From Blautia sp. (GTDB taxonomy: Bacteria > Bacillota > Clostridia > Lachnospirales > Lachnospiraceae), in assembly GCA_017463155.1 (NCBI GenBank), contig JAFTPT010000053.1:87986-151985 (forward strand): a stretch of 64,000 nucleotides of DNA, in the 5' to 3' direction. The notes under the pieces were generated by a model. That model did not search any database and had not been told where the DNA came from. It worked only from the letters and a program-made list of their open reading frames with translations. Position 1 is the first letter of the stretch. Every line of letters begins with the position of its first letter. Below, piece after piece: positions 15,684 to 25,400 of this stretch. The position numbers were made by a program, and so were the translations under genes.

Positions 15684-17420
15684 TTACCCTATGGAGGGTG
15701 CCACCATATTTTCCAGCGCGATCCGGAATTTCGGATGACGCACCACAAAATGGATAGCCGGTTTGGAAGTGCGGGTGACGATGGCGTATCTTCCTTCGTG
15801 GATCAGGACCTCCACCCGCCTGAGTGCCCGCCGCCCCGTCAGCTTGAAACTGTAATTGGGGTGTGCGGCCTGAAAAGCCTTCAGCATTTCAAAATAGTAC
15901 AGGTATTCCTGGTAGGTAAGTTTAAGCGGCTCCTTGAGGAGAAGATCTGTCATGGAAAGGCTTACCGGCGCTTCCCGGAATTCTTCCTCCGTGAGGAACG
16001 GGATCTCCGAATGATAATGGCCATGCGTGAGGACCGTACCGGTAAGGATCTTGCGTCTGGCCACGTATTCCTGGATCATTTCCCGCTGATGGCCTTCGAT
16101 CCCGAGCCGGGTCAGGACGGAGGAAAGAAAATCATCGTCCAGGACATAGACCGGAAGATGTGTGGCGATCTCGCGGCGGTTCCCGGTCAGACGTGCGTCC
16201 GATTCCAGAAACTGCTGAAATTCATCCAGATGGTCTTTCGCGTAGATATCCATCAGCGGCTCCGCCTTGCGGAGCAGGTATTCGGCACGTTTCCGGTAAT
16301 AGCGGATCTCCAGCGGATCCGTGGTCAGATAGTACTTGCCGTCCGCATGGAATCCGGTGACACACTCGCCGCTCAGGGCAGCGCCTCCGGAAACATAGTC
16401 AAGATGACTGTAGATCGAATTGGCAGACTCCTTGAGGTAACAGGAGCGTACCAGGCCGGTGGTATAGATCGGAAGCCAGACCTCTGTGCCATGCCTCAGC
16501 TCGTTGGAGGGAAGGCTCATGTTGTGGATGATATCCAGCCGGATCCCTTTGGAGACCAGGGTGGTCAGGCTCCGGATGTAGCGTGTATGGAATTCCTGGT
16601 CACTCCGGAAGGCATTGACCGGAATATCGCTGCACATAAAAAGCGTTTCTTCGGAACCGGACTGCAGCGTGGCTTCAAAAAAGTCGAGTTCGCCAAGCTT
16701 CATCTGTTCAAGCCCGTAATAGACCCGGGGAAAGGGGCCCGAGGAAAGACTCTTGCCGGTATCGTCGGAGGCAAGGGAATTCTCGGCGAGATACGCATCA
16801 AGATCCAGGCTGTCCAGCTGCAGCAGATGCGTGCTCACGATGTCGGTATTCTCGGGCAGGATATTCTGTGTGCCGAACCATCCCAGCAGAAGGTTCTGGT
16901 AGGAGTAATCATCCATCAGGACATCGGAGGAGCAGCCGATCAGGTCGGCCACGGCTTTTTTGTCCGATTCCCGGCTGAACCGGCGGACCACAAAACGGCA
17001 TACATCCAGGATGAACTTGTCCGTGTTGGACGGTGTACGCTGTCCGGAGCAGATCCTTGACAGATAGGAAGGATCATAATTCAGAAAGCGGGAGAGTTCA
17101 GCCTTGTTGATCTCCAGCACGGAGATCAGGGTGTTCAGATTGTCAGCCAGGATACGGGGATTCGCCTTGCGGGAGGCCAGTATTTCCAGAAAAGCGGTCT
17201 GGACGGACTCCGGTGTAAGCCCGCTCCGGCCGGACTGCGCGGCCAGGTCTGCGATGCCGTGGCAGAGCTTTTCGAACTGAATGCTTCCCGGCATGGGAAT
17301 GCGTTCGCCGCTCCGGTAACGGCTGATCACTGTCGGAGAAAGGTCGGAGGCCATGGCAAGTGTTTTGGCCGTACAGTTGAACATACGCATGTAATCATTC
17401 AGCATTTCACGGAATTCCAT
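15684..17420 (-). CDS. Large HTH (XRE-type) transcriptional regulator
   Basis: A 578-residue protein with two helix-turn-helix regions near the N-terminus: residues about 10-50 (TAKTLAMASDLSPTVISRYR) and about 95-130 (INKAELSRFLNYDPSYLSRI), both Cro/C1-like. The remaining 430 residues are a large alpha/beta region of unknown role, possibly a sensor. GGGAGG on the minus strand (17429-17434) sets the start at ATG 17418-17420. It converges on the ComEC-like gene with a 6-base gap and is divergent from the aminopeptidase gene; palindromes in the divergent gap could be its own sites. Confidence 0.75.
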   Translation of the reverse strand: MEFREMLNDYMRMFNCTAKTLAMASDLSPTVISRYRSGERIPMPGSIQFEKLCHGIADLAAQSGRSGLTPESVQTAFLEILASRKANPRILADNLNTLISVLEINKAELSRFLNYDPSYLSRICSGQRTPSNTDKFILDVCRFVVRRFSRESDKKAVADLIGCSSDVLMDDYSYQNLLLGWFGTQNILPENTDIVSTHLLQLDSLDLDAYLAENSLASDDTGKSLSSGPFPRVYYGLEQMKLGELDFFEATLQSGSEETLFMCSDIPVNAFRSDQEFHTRYIRSLTTLVSKGIRLDIIHNMSLPSNELRHGTEVWLPIYTTGLVRSCYLKESANSIYSHLDYVSGGAALSGECVTGFHADGKYYLTTDPLEIRYYRKRAEYLLRKAEPLMDIYAKDHLDEFQQFLESDARLTGNRREIATHLPVYVLDDDFLSSVLTRLGIEGHQREMIQEYVARRKILTGTVLTHGHYHSEIPFLTEEEFREAPVSLSMTDLLLKEPLKLTYQEYLYYFEMLKAFQAAHPNYSFKLTGRRALRRVEVLIHEGRYAIVTRTSKPAIHFVVRHPKFRIALENMVAPSIG

Positions 17421-17458
17421 ATGCCACACCTCCCTTTCTTCTTATTTTATGGCGTTTC

Positions 17459-17523
17459 TACTTCAAAAATACATTATTTCCACCGGAATTTGAAGTGGCT
17501 TACCGCAAAAGTCAATGACTTTT
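17459..17523. promoter_or_regulatory. Two palindromes upstream of the large HTH regulator gene
   Basis: ACTTCAAA (17459-17466) and TTTGAAGT (17490-17497) are inverted repeats, and AAAAGTCAATGACTTTT (17507-17523) is a near-continuous palindrome. Both lie in the gap between the regulator gene and the divergent aminopeptidase gene, the expected place for autoregulatory operators. Confidence 0.5.
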
Positions 17524-17600
17524 TCTAGTAAAAACTTTTACCCCTGTTCCCGATTTTCCATACGGATGTATGGACCTGCCTTTTCTTTTTCTGCTCCATG

Positions 17601-17609
17601 TGCTATGAT
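17601..17609 (+). promoter_or_regulatory. Extended -10 promoter of the aminopeptidase gene
   Basis: TGCTATGAT gives an extended -10 element (TGN plus TATGAT at 17604-17609). The -35 region at 17581-17586 (TTTTCT) is weak. The leader would be about 40 bases. Confidence 0.6.
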
Positions 17610-17655
17610 AACAGGGTCGGCACATAGAGTGCACATATCTGAAAAAGGAGAAGCT

Positions 17656-19455
17656 ATGGACAACAGGATCAAGGACAGGCTTGCAGCACTCAGAAAAAGA
17701 ATGGAGGAGGAGCGGATCGATGCGTGGCTCGTTCCGACGGACGACTTTCATTCCTCTGAGTATGTGGGCGATCATTTTAAATGCAGGAGTTATATAACAG
17801 GATTTACCGGTTCGGCCGGAACGGCCCTGATCCGGCCTGATTCAGCCGGCCTCTGGACAGACGGCCGGTACTTTATCCAGGCTGAAAAACAGCTTGCGGG
17901 CAGCGGGATCACCCTGTTCCGTATGGATGAGCCCGGCGTTCCGTCGCTGCACGAATATCTGCAGAACGAGCTGCCGGAAGGTGCGTGTCTCGGATTCGAC
18001 GGCCGGTGCGTGGGGGCCAGGGAAGCAGCAAAGCTCCGGGAGGAACTGTCCGGAAAGAGGATCTGTTTCAGGACGGACCTCGATCTGGTCGGGGATATCT
18101 GGGAGGACCGGCCGGCCATGTCGCAGGAGCCTGTGGAGATGCTTGCGGATATCTGGACCGGCGAGGCACGGATCAAAAAGCTTGAAAGGGTCAGGCAGAA
18201 GATGGCAGAGCTCGGCGCAGACAGCTTTCTGCTGGCATCGCTGGACGACATCGCGTGGCTTTTGAATCTCCGCGGCAACGATGTGGAATGCACGCCGGTA
18301 TTTCTTGGCTACCTGCTTCTCGAAAAAAAGAAGGGTCTGCTTTTTGCAAATGAAGCGGCTTTTCCGGAGGAGATCCGCGAGGCTCTTGCGAAGGACGGGA
18401 TCCTGCTGCAGCCCTATATGGCGATCTACCAGCGTGCCGGGGAGCTGACCGCGGGAAAGAAGGTCCTTCTGTCGGGGGATTCCGTGAATAGCCTGCTCTA
18501 CGAAAAGATAAGCAGCGGTGCGGATATCCTGGATGAGGAAAAACCGACCATGCTCTTCAAGGCTGTCAAGAATCCCGTGGAGATCCGGAACATGCGTACA
18601 GCCCATATCCGGGACGGCGTTGCCGTTACAAAGTTTATCTACTGGCTGAAGACCCATGTGGCCGAAGAGGAGATCACGGAGATCAGCGCCGCCGAAAAGC
18701 TGCTGTCCCTTCGCGAGGAGCAGGAACACTTCCGGGGCAACAGCTTCAGTCCGATCATCTCCTACGGCGCCCACGGCGCGATCGTCCACTATTCCGCGAC
18801 AGAGGAGACGGACTGCCGGATCCTTCCGAAGGGGCTTGTGCTCGCGGATACGGGCGGACATTATCTGGAGGGAACGACCGACATCACGAGAACGATCGCG
18901 GTCGGCCCCGTGACGGAGGAGGAAAAGCTGTATTTTACGGAGGTCCTGCGGGGACACCTGAATCTTGCGGATGCCTGCTTCCGGTATGGCTGTACGGGGC
19001 TGAACCTGGATTACCTGGCCAGGGAGCCGCTCTGGAAGATGGGGAAGGATTACAGGCACGGAACCGGTCACGGCGTCGGTTATTATCTGAATGTCCACGA
19101 GGGGCCCAACGGATTCCGGTGGAAGCAGGTGCCGGAGCGAAAGGACTGTGTACGGTTCGAGGAGGGAATGATCACCTCCGATGAACCGGGGTACTACGAG
19201 GAAGGACAATTCGGGATCCGCCATGAAAGCCTGCTCCTCTGCCGGAAAAAGGAAGAGACAGAGGCAGGAACGTTCATGAAGTTTGAGATCCTGACGATGG
19301 TCCCTATTGATCTCGAAGGGGTGGATCCGGACAGGATGAGCCTTCATGAAAAAGGGATCCTGAACCGCTATCACGAGACCGTCTATCAGACGATTTCCCC
19401 GTATCTTACGGAGGAAGAAAGCATATGGCTCCGGGAGGCGACAAGGCCTCTCTGA
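17656..19455 (+). CDS. Xaa-Pro aminopeptidase (M24B, aminopeptidase P family)
   Basis: A 599-residue cytoplasmic metallopeptidase that removes N-terminal residues before proline. The long form has two creatinase-like N-terminal domains (for example DFHSSEYVGDHF, TGSAGT and DGRYFIQAEKQL) and a C-terminal pita-bread domain with the metal ligands in LADTGGHYLEGTTDITRT, HGTGHGVGYYLNVHE and EPGYYEEGQFGIRHE. AAGGAG at 17645-17650 precedes ATG 17656; an upstream extension to 17515 reads through the promoter and is rejected. A terminator follows, so it is monocistronic. Confidence 0.95.
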   Translation: MDNRIKDRLAALRKRMEEERIDAWLVPTDDFHSSEYVGDHFKCRSYITGFTGSAGTALIRPDSAGLWTDGRYFIQAEKQLAGSGITLFRMDEPGVPSLHEYLQNELPEGACLGFDGRCVGAREAAKLREELSGKRICFRTDLDLVGDIWEDRPAMSQEPVEMLADIWTGEARIKKLERVRQKMAELGADSFLLASLDDIAWLLNLRGNDVECTPVFLGYLLLEKKKGLLFANEAAFPEEIREALAKDGILLQPYMAIYQRAGELTAGKKVLLSGDSVNSLLYEKISSGADILDEEKPTMLFKAVKNPVEIRNMRTAHIRDGVAVTKFIYWLKTHVAEEEITEISAAEKLLSLREEQEHFRGNSFSPIISYGAHGAIVHYSATEETDCRILPKGLVLADTGGHYLEGTTDITRTIAVGPVTEEEKLYFTEVLRGHLNLADACFRYGCTGLNLDYLAREPLWKMGKDYRHGTGHGVGYYLNVHEGPNGFRWKQVPERKDCVRFEEGMITSDEPGYYEEGQFGIRHESLLLCRKKEETEAGTFMKFEILTMVPIDLEGVDPDRMSLHEKGILNRYHETVYQTISPYLTEEESIWLREATRPL

Positions 19456-19462
19456 GCAGCAA

Positions 19463-19491
19463 AAAGGGCAGGGATAACCTGTCCTTTTTTT
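19463..19491 (+). terminator. Terminator of the aminopeptidase gene
   Basis: AAAGGGCAGG and CCTGTCCTTT form a 10-bp stem (one G-U pair) around GATAA, followed by a T run to 19491. Confidence 0.88.
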
Positions 19492-19588
19492 GTCGAAAAA
19501 GGGCGGAACTGATAGATTTTTGTCGAACGATTTTCCTTGTCAGCATCCGGATGCCGTGCTAGGGTATAGGCAGAAAGGAGAGAGGAAA

Positions 19589-20347
19589 ATGCGTTTGCTC
19601 ATCTATATGGCCTGGGAGGACCTGCGGATCCGGTACAGCCGGTCCTGGCTGGGAGCCCTGTGGGCTTTTCTGTCCCCGCTTCTGACGGTCCTGATCCTCT
19701 GTTATGTCTTCTGGGCCGGATACAGGAATCCGCCGGTCGGGGAGATCCCCTTCGTCCTGTGGTTCACGGCCGGATATGTTCCCTGGCTTTTCATCTCGGA
19801 CGGCATTGCCGGAGGGACCCGCTGTTTTACCGAATACGCGGTCCTGATCTGCAAGCAGAGATTTCCGGCTCAGGTTCTGCCGAAGGTAAGGCTTCTTTCG
19901 TCTTTCATCATCCACTGCTTTTTTCTTCTGATCCTGCTGATCGTTCGATACGCACTTCTGCCGGATACTCCGGTCCGATTTTTCCATCTGCTTTATTTTG
20001 AGACCGCGGTCTTTTTGTATCTGCTGGGTGCCGGTTATCTGCTCGGAACGCTGCAGATCTTTCTGCCTGACCTCTCGGACATGGTCGGGATCCTTCTTCA
20101 GCTGCTGTTCTGGATCACACCTGTTTTGTGGCAGGAATCCGGAGAGATGAGGGAAAGGATCGGCTGGATGCTGGCCGGCAATCCGGTACGATATCTGGTA
20201 CAGGGATTCCGGATGAGCCTGCTGCCGGGAGATGGACGGCTGCCGGTTCGTTCAACGCTCCTGTTCTGGAGCTTCACAGGCATGCAGCTGCTGGCAGGGT
20301 CTTTTCTGTTCAGCCGTTTTTCGCCGTCCTTTGCGGACGAGATGTGA
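19589..20347 (+). CDS. ABC-2 type polysaccharide export permease
   Basis: A 252-residue membrane protein with six likely helices, of the TagG/Wzm type that moves lipid-linked glycans outward. The start LIYMAWEDLRIRYSRSWLGALWAF is typical: an interface helix with RIRYSRS followed by LGALWAFLSPL. AGGAG plus AGAGG at 19577-19585 precede ATG 19589; an upstream extension to 19490 would begin in the terminator. It is the first gene of a glycan operon whose next gene is the partner ATPase. Confidence 0.88.
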   Translation: MRLLIYMAWEDLRIRYSRSWLGALWAFLSPLLTVLILCYVFWAGYRNPPVGEIPFVLWFTAGYVPWLFISDGIAGGTRCFTEYAVLICKQRFPAQVLPKVRLLSSFIIHCFFLLILLIVRYALLPDTPVRFFHLLYFETAVFLYLLGAGYLLGTLQIFLPDLSDMVGILLQLLFWITPVLWQESGEMRERIGWMLAGNPVRYLVQGFRMSLLPGDGRLPVRSTLLFWSFTGMQLLAGSFLFSRFSPSFADEM

Positions 20348-20362
20348 GCAGGAGAAGCGGGA

Positions 20363-21637
20363 ATGGACAACAGGATAGAAGTACAGGGCCTTACGAAGAC
20401 CTATCATCTGTACCGGAAAAAAAGTCACAGGATCCGCGGACTGCTCCTGCGGGAGGAATACCTCGCCAGGGAATTCGAAGCACTCCGGGGGATCAGCTTT
20501 ACCGTGGCGGAGGGAGAATGCGTGGGGATCATCGGACTGAACGGTTCCGGTAAATCTACGCTCCTTAAGATCCTGTCGGGGGTCACGTCCCCCACGGAGG
20601 GGAGCGTCCGGATCCGGGGCGAGGTGGAAGCACTTCTGGAGCTGGGAGCCGGCTTCCGCCCGGAAGACACAGGTATAAAAAATGTGGAACGGCAGCTGAT
20701 GCTGCGGGGCCTCCAAAAAGAAGAGAGAAGGCGCAGAATGTCCGGGATCCTGGCTTTTGCCGAGATCGGAGATTTTGCTTTCCAGCCTGTCAGGACCTAT
20801 TCGACGGGTATGTTTGTCAGGCTGGCCTTTGCGGCAGCCCTTTCCATAGAGCCCGAGATCCTGCTGATCGATGAAGCCCTGAGTGTCGGAGACGTCTTCT
20901 TCCAGGAAAAATGCTTCCGGAGGATCCGCGCCTTGAGCGGAAAAGCAACAGTCCTGATGGTTTCCCATGATCTGGCGTCGATCAGCCGATTCTGTTCCCG
21001 TACGCTGCTGCTGAATGGAGGCGTGCTGGTCTATGACGGAGACACAAAGGATGCGATCGCGGAGTATTACAGGATCCGGCAGGGAACAATGCCCTGCACA
21101 GAGAGGAAGAACAAAGTGGAAATGCCTGTATGGGACGAACCAATGCGGATACCGGAGGCCGGATCCTTAAGCGGCGCCGGGCAGATCCGGATCACGGCCT
21201 ACAGCTGGCAGGTGAACGGAGCAGCCTTCCGGGAGGAGGTTATGCAGGACGACCGGATCCGTGTCACCCTGTCCGTACAGACGGAGGAACCGACAGACTG
21301 CCTGATCACCGGCTTCCAGGTGCTCGATAAGCGGGGGATGGAAGTGTTTGGAGAGACAAATCTGACTTCGGGAAACGGTAGGTTTTCCACTCAGCTCAGG
21401 AAGGGAGAGAGCCTGATCAGCTTCTGCTTTTCCTGGCCGGAGCTCCGGGAAGGAGACTACTTTATGACATTGGGCATTGGTACCGGGCCGGAGGTCCTGT
21501 GCCAGATCGAACAATGCTGGGTGAACCAGGCCGTGCATTTTGTGAACAGTACATCCGGGCGATTGATCTATGGCCTGTTCAACCGGAAAATGGAGGAATT
21601 TCAGATCATTTCGATGGAGGCGGATAAAAATGAATGA
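20363..21637 (+). CDS. Wzt/TagH-like polysaccharide ABC exporter ATPase with C-terminal sugar-binding domain
   Basis: A 424-residue ATPase. Residues 1-235 carry Walker A GLNGSGKST, a TSPTEG loop typical of glycan exporters, the signature YSTGMFVRLAFAAAL and Walker B EILLIDEALSVGD. Residues about 260-420 form a separate beta-rich domain like the C-terminus of Wzt, which recognises the modified non-reducing end of a finished glycan and so couples capping to export. That fits the methyltransferase gene directly downstream. It overlaps that gene by 8 bases. Substrate structure is unknown. Confidence 0.9.
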   Translation: MDNRIEVQGLTKTYHLYRKKSHRIRGLLLREEYLAREFEALRGISFTVAEGECVGIIGLNGSGKSTLLKILSGVTSPTEGSVRIRGEVEALLELGAGFRPEDTGIKNVERQLMLRGLQKEERRRRMSGILAFAEIGDFAFQPVRTYSTGMFVRLAFAAALSIEPEILLIDEALSVGDVFFQEKCFRRIRALSGKATVLMVSHDLASISRFCSRTLLLNGGVLVYDGDTKDAIAEYYRIRQGTMPCTERKNKVEMPVWDEPMRIPEAGSLSGAGQIRITAYSWQVNGAAFREEVMQDDRIRVTLSVQTEEPTDCLITGFQVLDKRGMEVFGETNLTSGNGRFSTQLRKGESLISFCFSWPELREGDYFMTLGIGTGPEVLCQIEQCWVNQAVHFVNSTSGRLIYGLFNRKMEEFQIISMEADKNE

Positions 21638-22412
21638 ATGGATCTGCTACGAGCCGGTCTTTGCCTGCGACAGGTATCAGCCCTGCCTGCTGCCCTACGG
21701 GCCCTTTGCGGGACTCAGGGACTTTGTCTATGACCTGGTACGGTGGCAAAGACCCAAAAAACTGGTGGAATTGGGCTGCCATTACGGATGCTCGTCCTTT
21801 GCCTTCCTGCAGGCGGTCAGGGACGGAAACCTTGATACCGGCTACTGGGGGATCGATACATGGCGGGGCGATCTGTTTACACGGAATGATTACAGGGACG
21901 ATGTGTACGGGGAATTCTGCCGTGTCCTGTCCCTGTGCTACGATCACATGGATACGCATCTTCTGCGCTGCAGCTTTCAGGAGGCGGCTCCAGGATTTGC
22001 GGATGAGAGCATAGACCTGCTGCATATAGACGGAAGTCATATGTATGAGGATGTCCGGAGGGATTTTGACATGTGGCTTCCCAAGATGAAGAAGGACGGA
22101 GTGATCCTGCTGCACGATGTGGCGGACTACCTGTTCTACGAAGGCGAGCATCTCGGCTCCTGGCGGTTCTTTTCGGAACTGTGCTGCCGGTTTCCTCATG
22201 TGCGGCGGCTTCCGGTCAGCTGCGGGCTGGGACTTGTGTTCCTGTCGGAGGAGATGTGTAGAGGCTTCGATGAACAGGCCCCGCTTGAGATCTACATCAA
22301 GGAAGAGAGCCGCAGGTATGAAGATGCGAAAGCCCGTCTCCGGGAGATGAGCTTCCGGATGAGGGATCTTGAAGAAGTCCTGCGGATGAGGAGCGGAACA
22401 GGAAATGGATAA
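21630..22412 (+). CDS. Class I SAM-dependent methyltransferase (glycan operon)
   Basis: A 260-residue protein with a Rossmann methyltransferase core: VELGCHYGCSS near residues 38-48 is the SAM-binding motif I, YWGIDTW is the acidic motif II, and DLLHIDGSHMYEDVRRDF matches the cephalosporin hydroxylase/rhamnosyl O-methyltransferase-like group. The C-terminus has a charged helical stretch near residues 215-255. GGAGG at 21615-21619 precedes ATG 21630, which lies inside the end of the ATPase gene. I infer that it modifies the exported glycan, perhaps as the chain-ending cap read by the Wzt-like domain. Confidence 0.8.
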   Translation: MNEWICYEPVFACDRYQPCLLPYGPFAGLRDFVYDLVRWQRPKKLVELGCHYGCSSFAFLQAVRDGNLDTGYWGIDTWRGDLFTRNDYRDDVYGEFCRVLSLCYDHMDTHLLRCSFQEAAPGFADESIDLLHIDGSHMYEDVRRDFDMWLPKMKKDGVILLHDVADYLFYEGEHLGSWRFFSELCCRFPHVRRLPVSCGLGLVFLSEEMCRGFDEQAPLEIYIKEESRRYEDAKARLREMSFRMRDLEEVLRMRSGTGNG

Positions 22413-25400
22413 TACCGGCAAGGGCAGGATATCGGTGATCATACCGGTATACAATACAGAAAAATACGTGGAGCGCTGTATCGAAAGCGTGATGCGGCAG
22501 ACCTGGGAGGATCTGGAGATCCTTGTCGTGAACGACGGATCGGAAGGAAACATCGGGACACTTCTCAGACGGTACATGGAAGAGGATCCGAGGATCCGGC
22601 TTCTTTCGCATGACCGGAATCAGGGACTGTACAGGGCGAGACTCACCGGCGTGCAGGCGGCGGCAGGAGACTATATCGGATTTGTGGACAGTGATGACTA
22701 TGTTTCGGAGGATTACTTCCGGACGCTTCTTCTGAAGGCCGGGGACACCGGCGCCGACATCGTCATCGGACGGACGGTCCGGGAAGAGAACGGACAGAGG
22801 TTCGTTTACAATCTCCATGAGGCCTGCCTTCCAAAAGAAACCCTTCAGGTAAACGAAATACAAGACCTGTTTTTTGGACAGGAATTCCGGTGTTATGCGT
22901 GGCATACCATGTGGAACAAGCTTTACACCAGAAAACTCTGGGAACGCTGCCTGCCTTTTCTGTCGGAATGCAGGTCCCACATCGTCATGGGGGAGGATAT
23001 CTTATTTTCCACCGTACTTCTTGACGAGGCGGACCGGCTGGCGGCCGTGTTTGAAGAAGCTTATTTTTATTGTGCCAATGAGGATGCCTGTACGGCGGGA
23101 AACGGCCTTACGCCAGCACGGATCCGCAAGATCGCTTCGGACCTGTCCGAGGTGTTCCGTACGGGGGAAAGGTATCTGGAGGAAAGGGGAGCAGGGCCGG
23201 AGATCCGGGAGCATTTCCGGAACGGGCAACGGTTTTACTCTTCCATGTGGAGGCAGACCGTCCGGGAATGTCTGAGCGAAAGAGAGCAGAAGGAATGCCG
23301 GAAAAGCCTTGCCCTCCTCGGGAGCCCTCTTCCGGATCCTGTGTACTGCGGATACATGGAGTCCCTGCGGACGCCCTGGGAGGGACGGCTTTCGTATCTG
23401 AAGAAAAAGATCGATGATCCGAGGTACAGCTGTATCAGCTTTGACCTTTTTGATACGCTGCTTGTGCGGCCCTTCGGAAGACCGGAGGATCTGTTTCTTC
23501 TGCTGGATGAGCCGTACCGCAGGATCAGCGGGGGCCACGCCAGGTTTTCGGATCTTCGGAAGCGGGGAGAAGCTGAGGCAAGAGCTTCGCTTATCAAGGA
23601 ACATCCGGACCGGGAGGACGTGACCCTCGACGAGATCTACGAAGTGATCTGCCGGGACTACGCGGTCACACAGCAGACGGCGGAGCGGATGAAGGGGCTT
23701 GAAAAAGAGCTTGAGATCCGTTATACGGAAGCACGCGAGGCGGGGAGGAGCCTCTACCGCCGGGCCGTTTTCAGAGGGAAAAGGATCCTTTTTACGACGG
23801 ATATGTATCTAACGGCGGACACGATCAGAAAGATCCTTGCCCGCTGCGGGTACAACGGTCCGGACGGTCTGTATATCTCCTCCGGTGAGAGAAAATGCAA
23901 GAAGACAGGCGGCCTTTTCCTAAGGATCCTGGAAAAGGAAAAGCTTAAGCCGGAACAGATCCTGCATATCGGGGATGACTGGGAGAAGGATGTTGAGGGA
24001 GCTGCCATGGCCGGGATCACGGCTGTGTTTTTTCCGAAGGCATCAGAGGTCTTTTCGGGCCGTATCACAGGCTGCGTGACGAATCGCTGCGGGAGCCTCG
24101 GACTTACGCTGAAGGGAAGCCGGTGGGACCCCGGACAGGCATTTTCACCGGGAGCCGCGGCGATGCGCGGCCTTGCCGCACAGCAGTATTTTGACGACCC
24201 TTACCGCCTGTTTCACCCGGGCAGTGACTTGAACATGGATCCCTCCTTTCTTGGCTGGTATGCCGTGGGCATGCATCTTCTGGGGCTCTGCCGGTGGCTG
24301 CTTGGAGAAGCAGAAAAGGACGGGATCAGGAACCTGTATTTTTGCGGGAGAGACGGATATCTTCTGCATAAGGCTTTTCTTGTCTGTACGGAAGGCCGCG
24401 TCACAGGAATCAGGACCGGATATCTTCCGGTTTCCAGGCGCGCACTTCTGCCGGTCATGGTGAAGACGCGGACGGATTTCTACCAGCTTCCGGTCGATCC
24501 CCTGGCACAGACACCTGAGGGAATGCTGCGCCTTCTTTCCTTCTGCAGCAGGGTCTACGCACCGGAAACAAGGCGGAGGGAGCTTTGCCGGGCCGGGATC
24601 CCGCCGAAGGAACCCTTTCCGGACAGAAGCAGCTATGAGGCTTTTATCGGCTTTTTCCTGGATCACTGGTACGATGAAAAAAAGCATGAGGACGCCCGGG
24701 CGCTCGTCAAGCGGTTCTACAGCCGGATCCGGGAGAACAGCGGGATCTTTGACATGGGCTACAGCGGACGGATCCCGGAGGCTCTGTGCGAGGCCTCCGG
24801 GCAAAGACTCAAGGTTTACTATGTCCACGAGGAGCCTGCGGATACAGGCTTCCGGAAGATGGACGGCAGGATGGAGATCAGCAGCTTTTATCCCTTCCGG
24901 CCTGCCGTGACGGGACTTCTCCGGGAGTATCTGCTGTCCGAACCATCCGGCAGCTGCGTCGGGTTTGCCGAAAGAGAGAACGAGGTGGTTCCTGTCTTTG
25001 AAAGGATGTCCGAGGATGCGGGAGAGACAGTGATGCTTCGCTGTATGCAGAGGAACGCGCTGCTGTTTGTCAGAAGGTATATGGAGCTGCTCGGCGATGC
25101 CGGGGAGGCGATGAGCTTTCTGCCCGAGGAAGTGTCGCTCCCCTTCGAAGGGGTCCTCTCGGGATTGTCCGCCGCAGATACGCGTATGTACGGAAAGGCG
25201 GTTTTTGAAGATCTGCTCTACGGGGGCAGCAGGAGGATCCGGGTGGAGGCTTTTGCCAGGGAGAAGCCCGGACCCGGGGAAAAGGAACAGGCAGCCGCGC
25301 CGGATACTAGAAGCAGCTATGAGATCATGCTGCCGGTGCTGAACCGGCGCCCGAAGGCTGTCCGGGCGCTCCTGATCCTTCTCGGAGCACCGGAGATCTT

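Noticed and set aside
15735-17060. Open frame of about 440 codons on the plus strand opposite the HTH regulator
   Set aside because: The opposite strand has a good ribosome site and HTH motifs; this is a shadow.
17515-17655. N-terminal extension of the aminopeptidase
   Set aside because: The region contains the extended -10 promoter and the leader; AAGGAG precedes ATG 17656.
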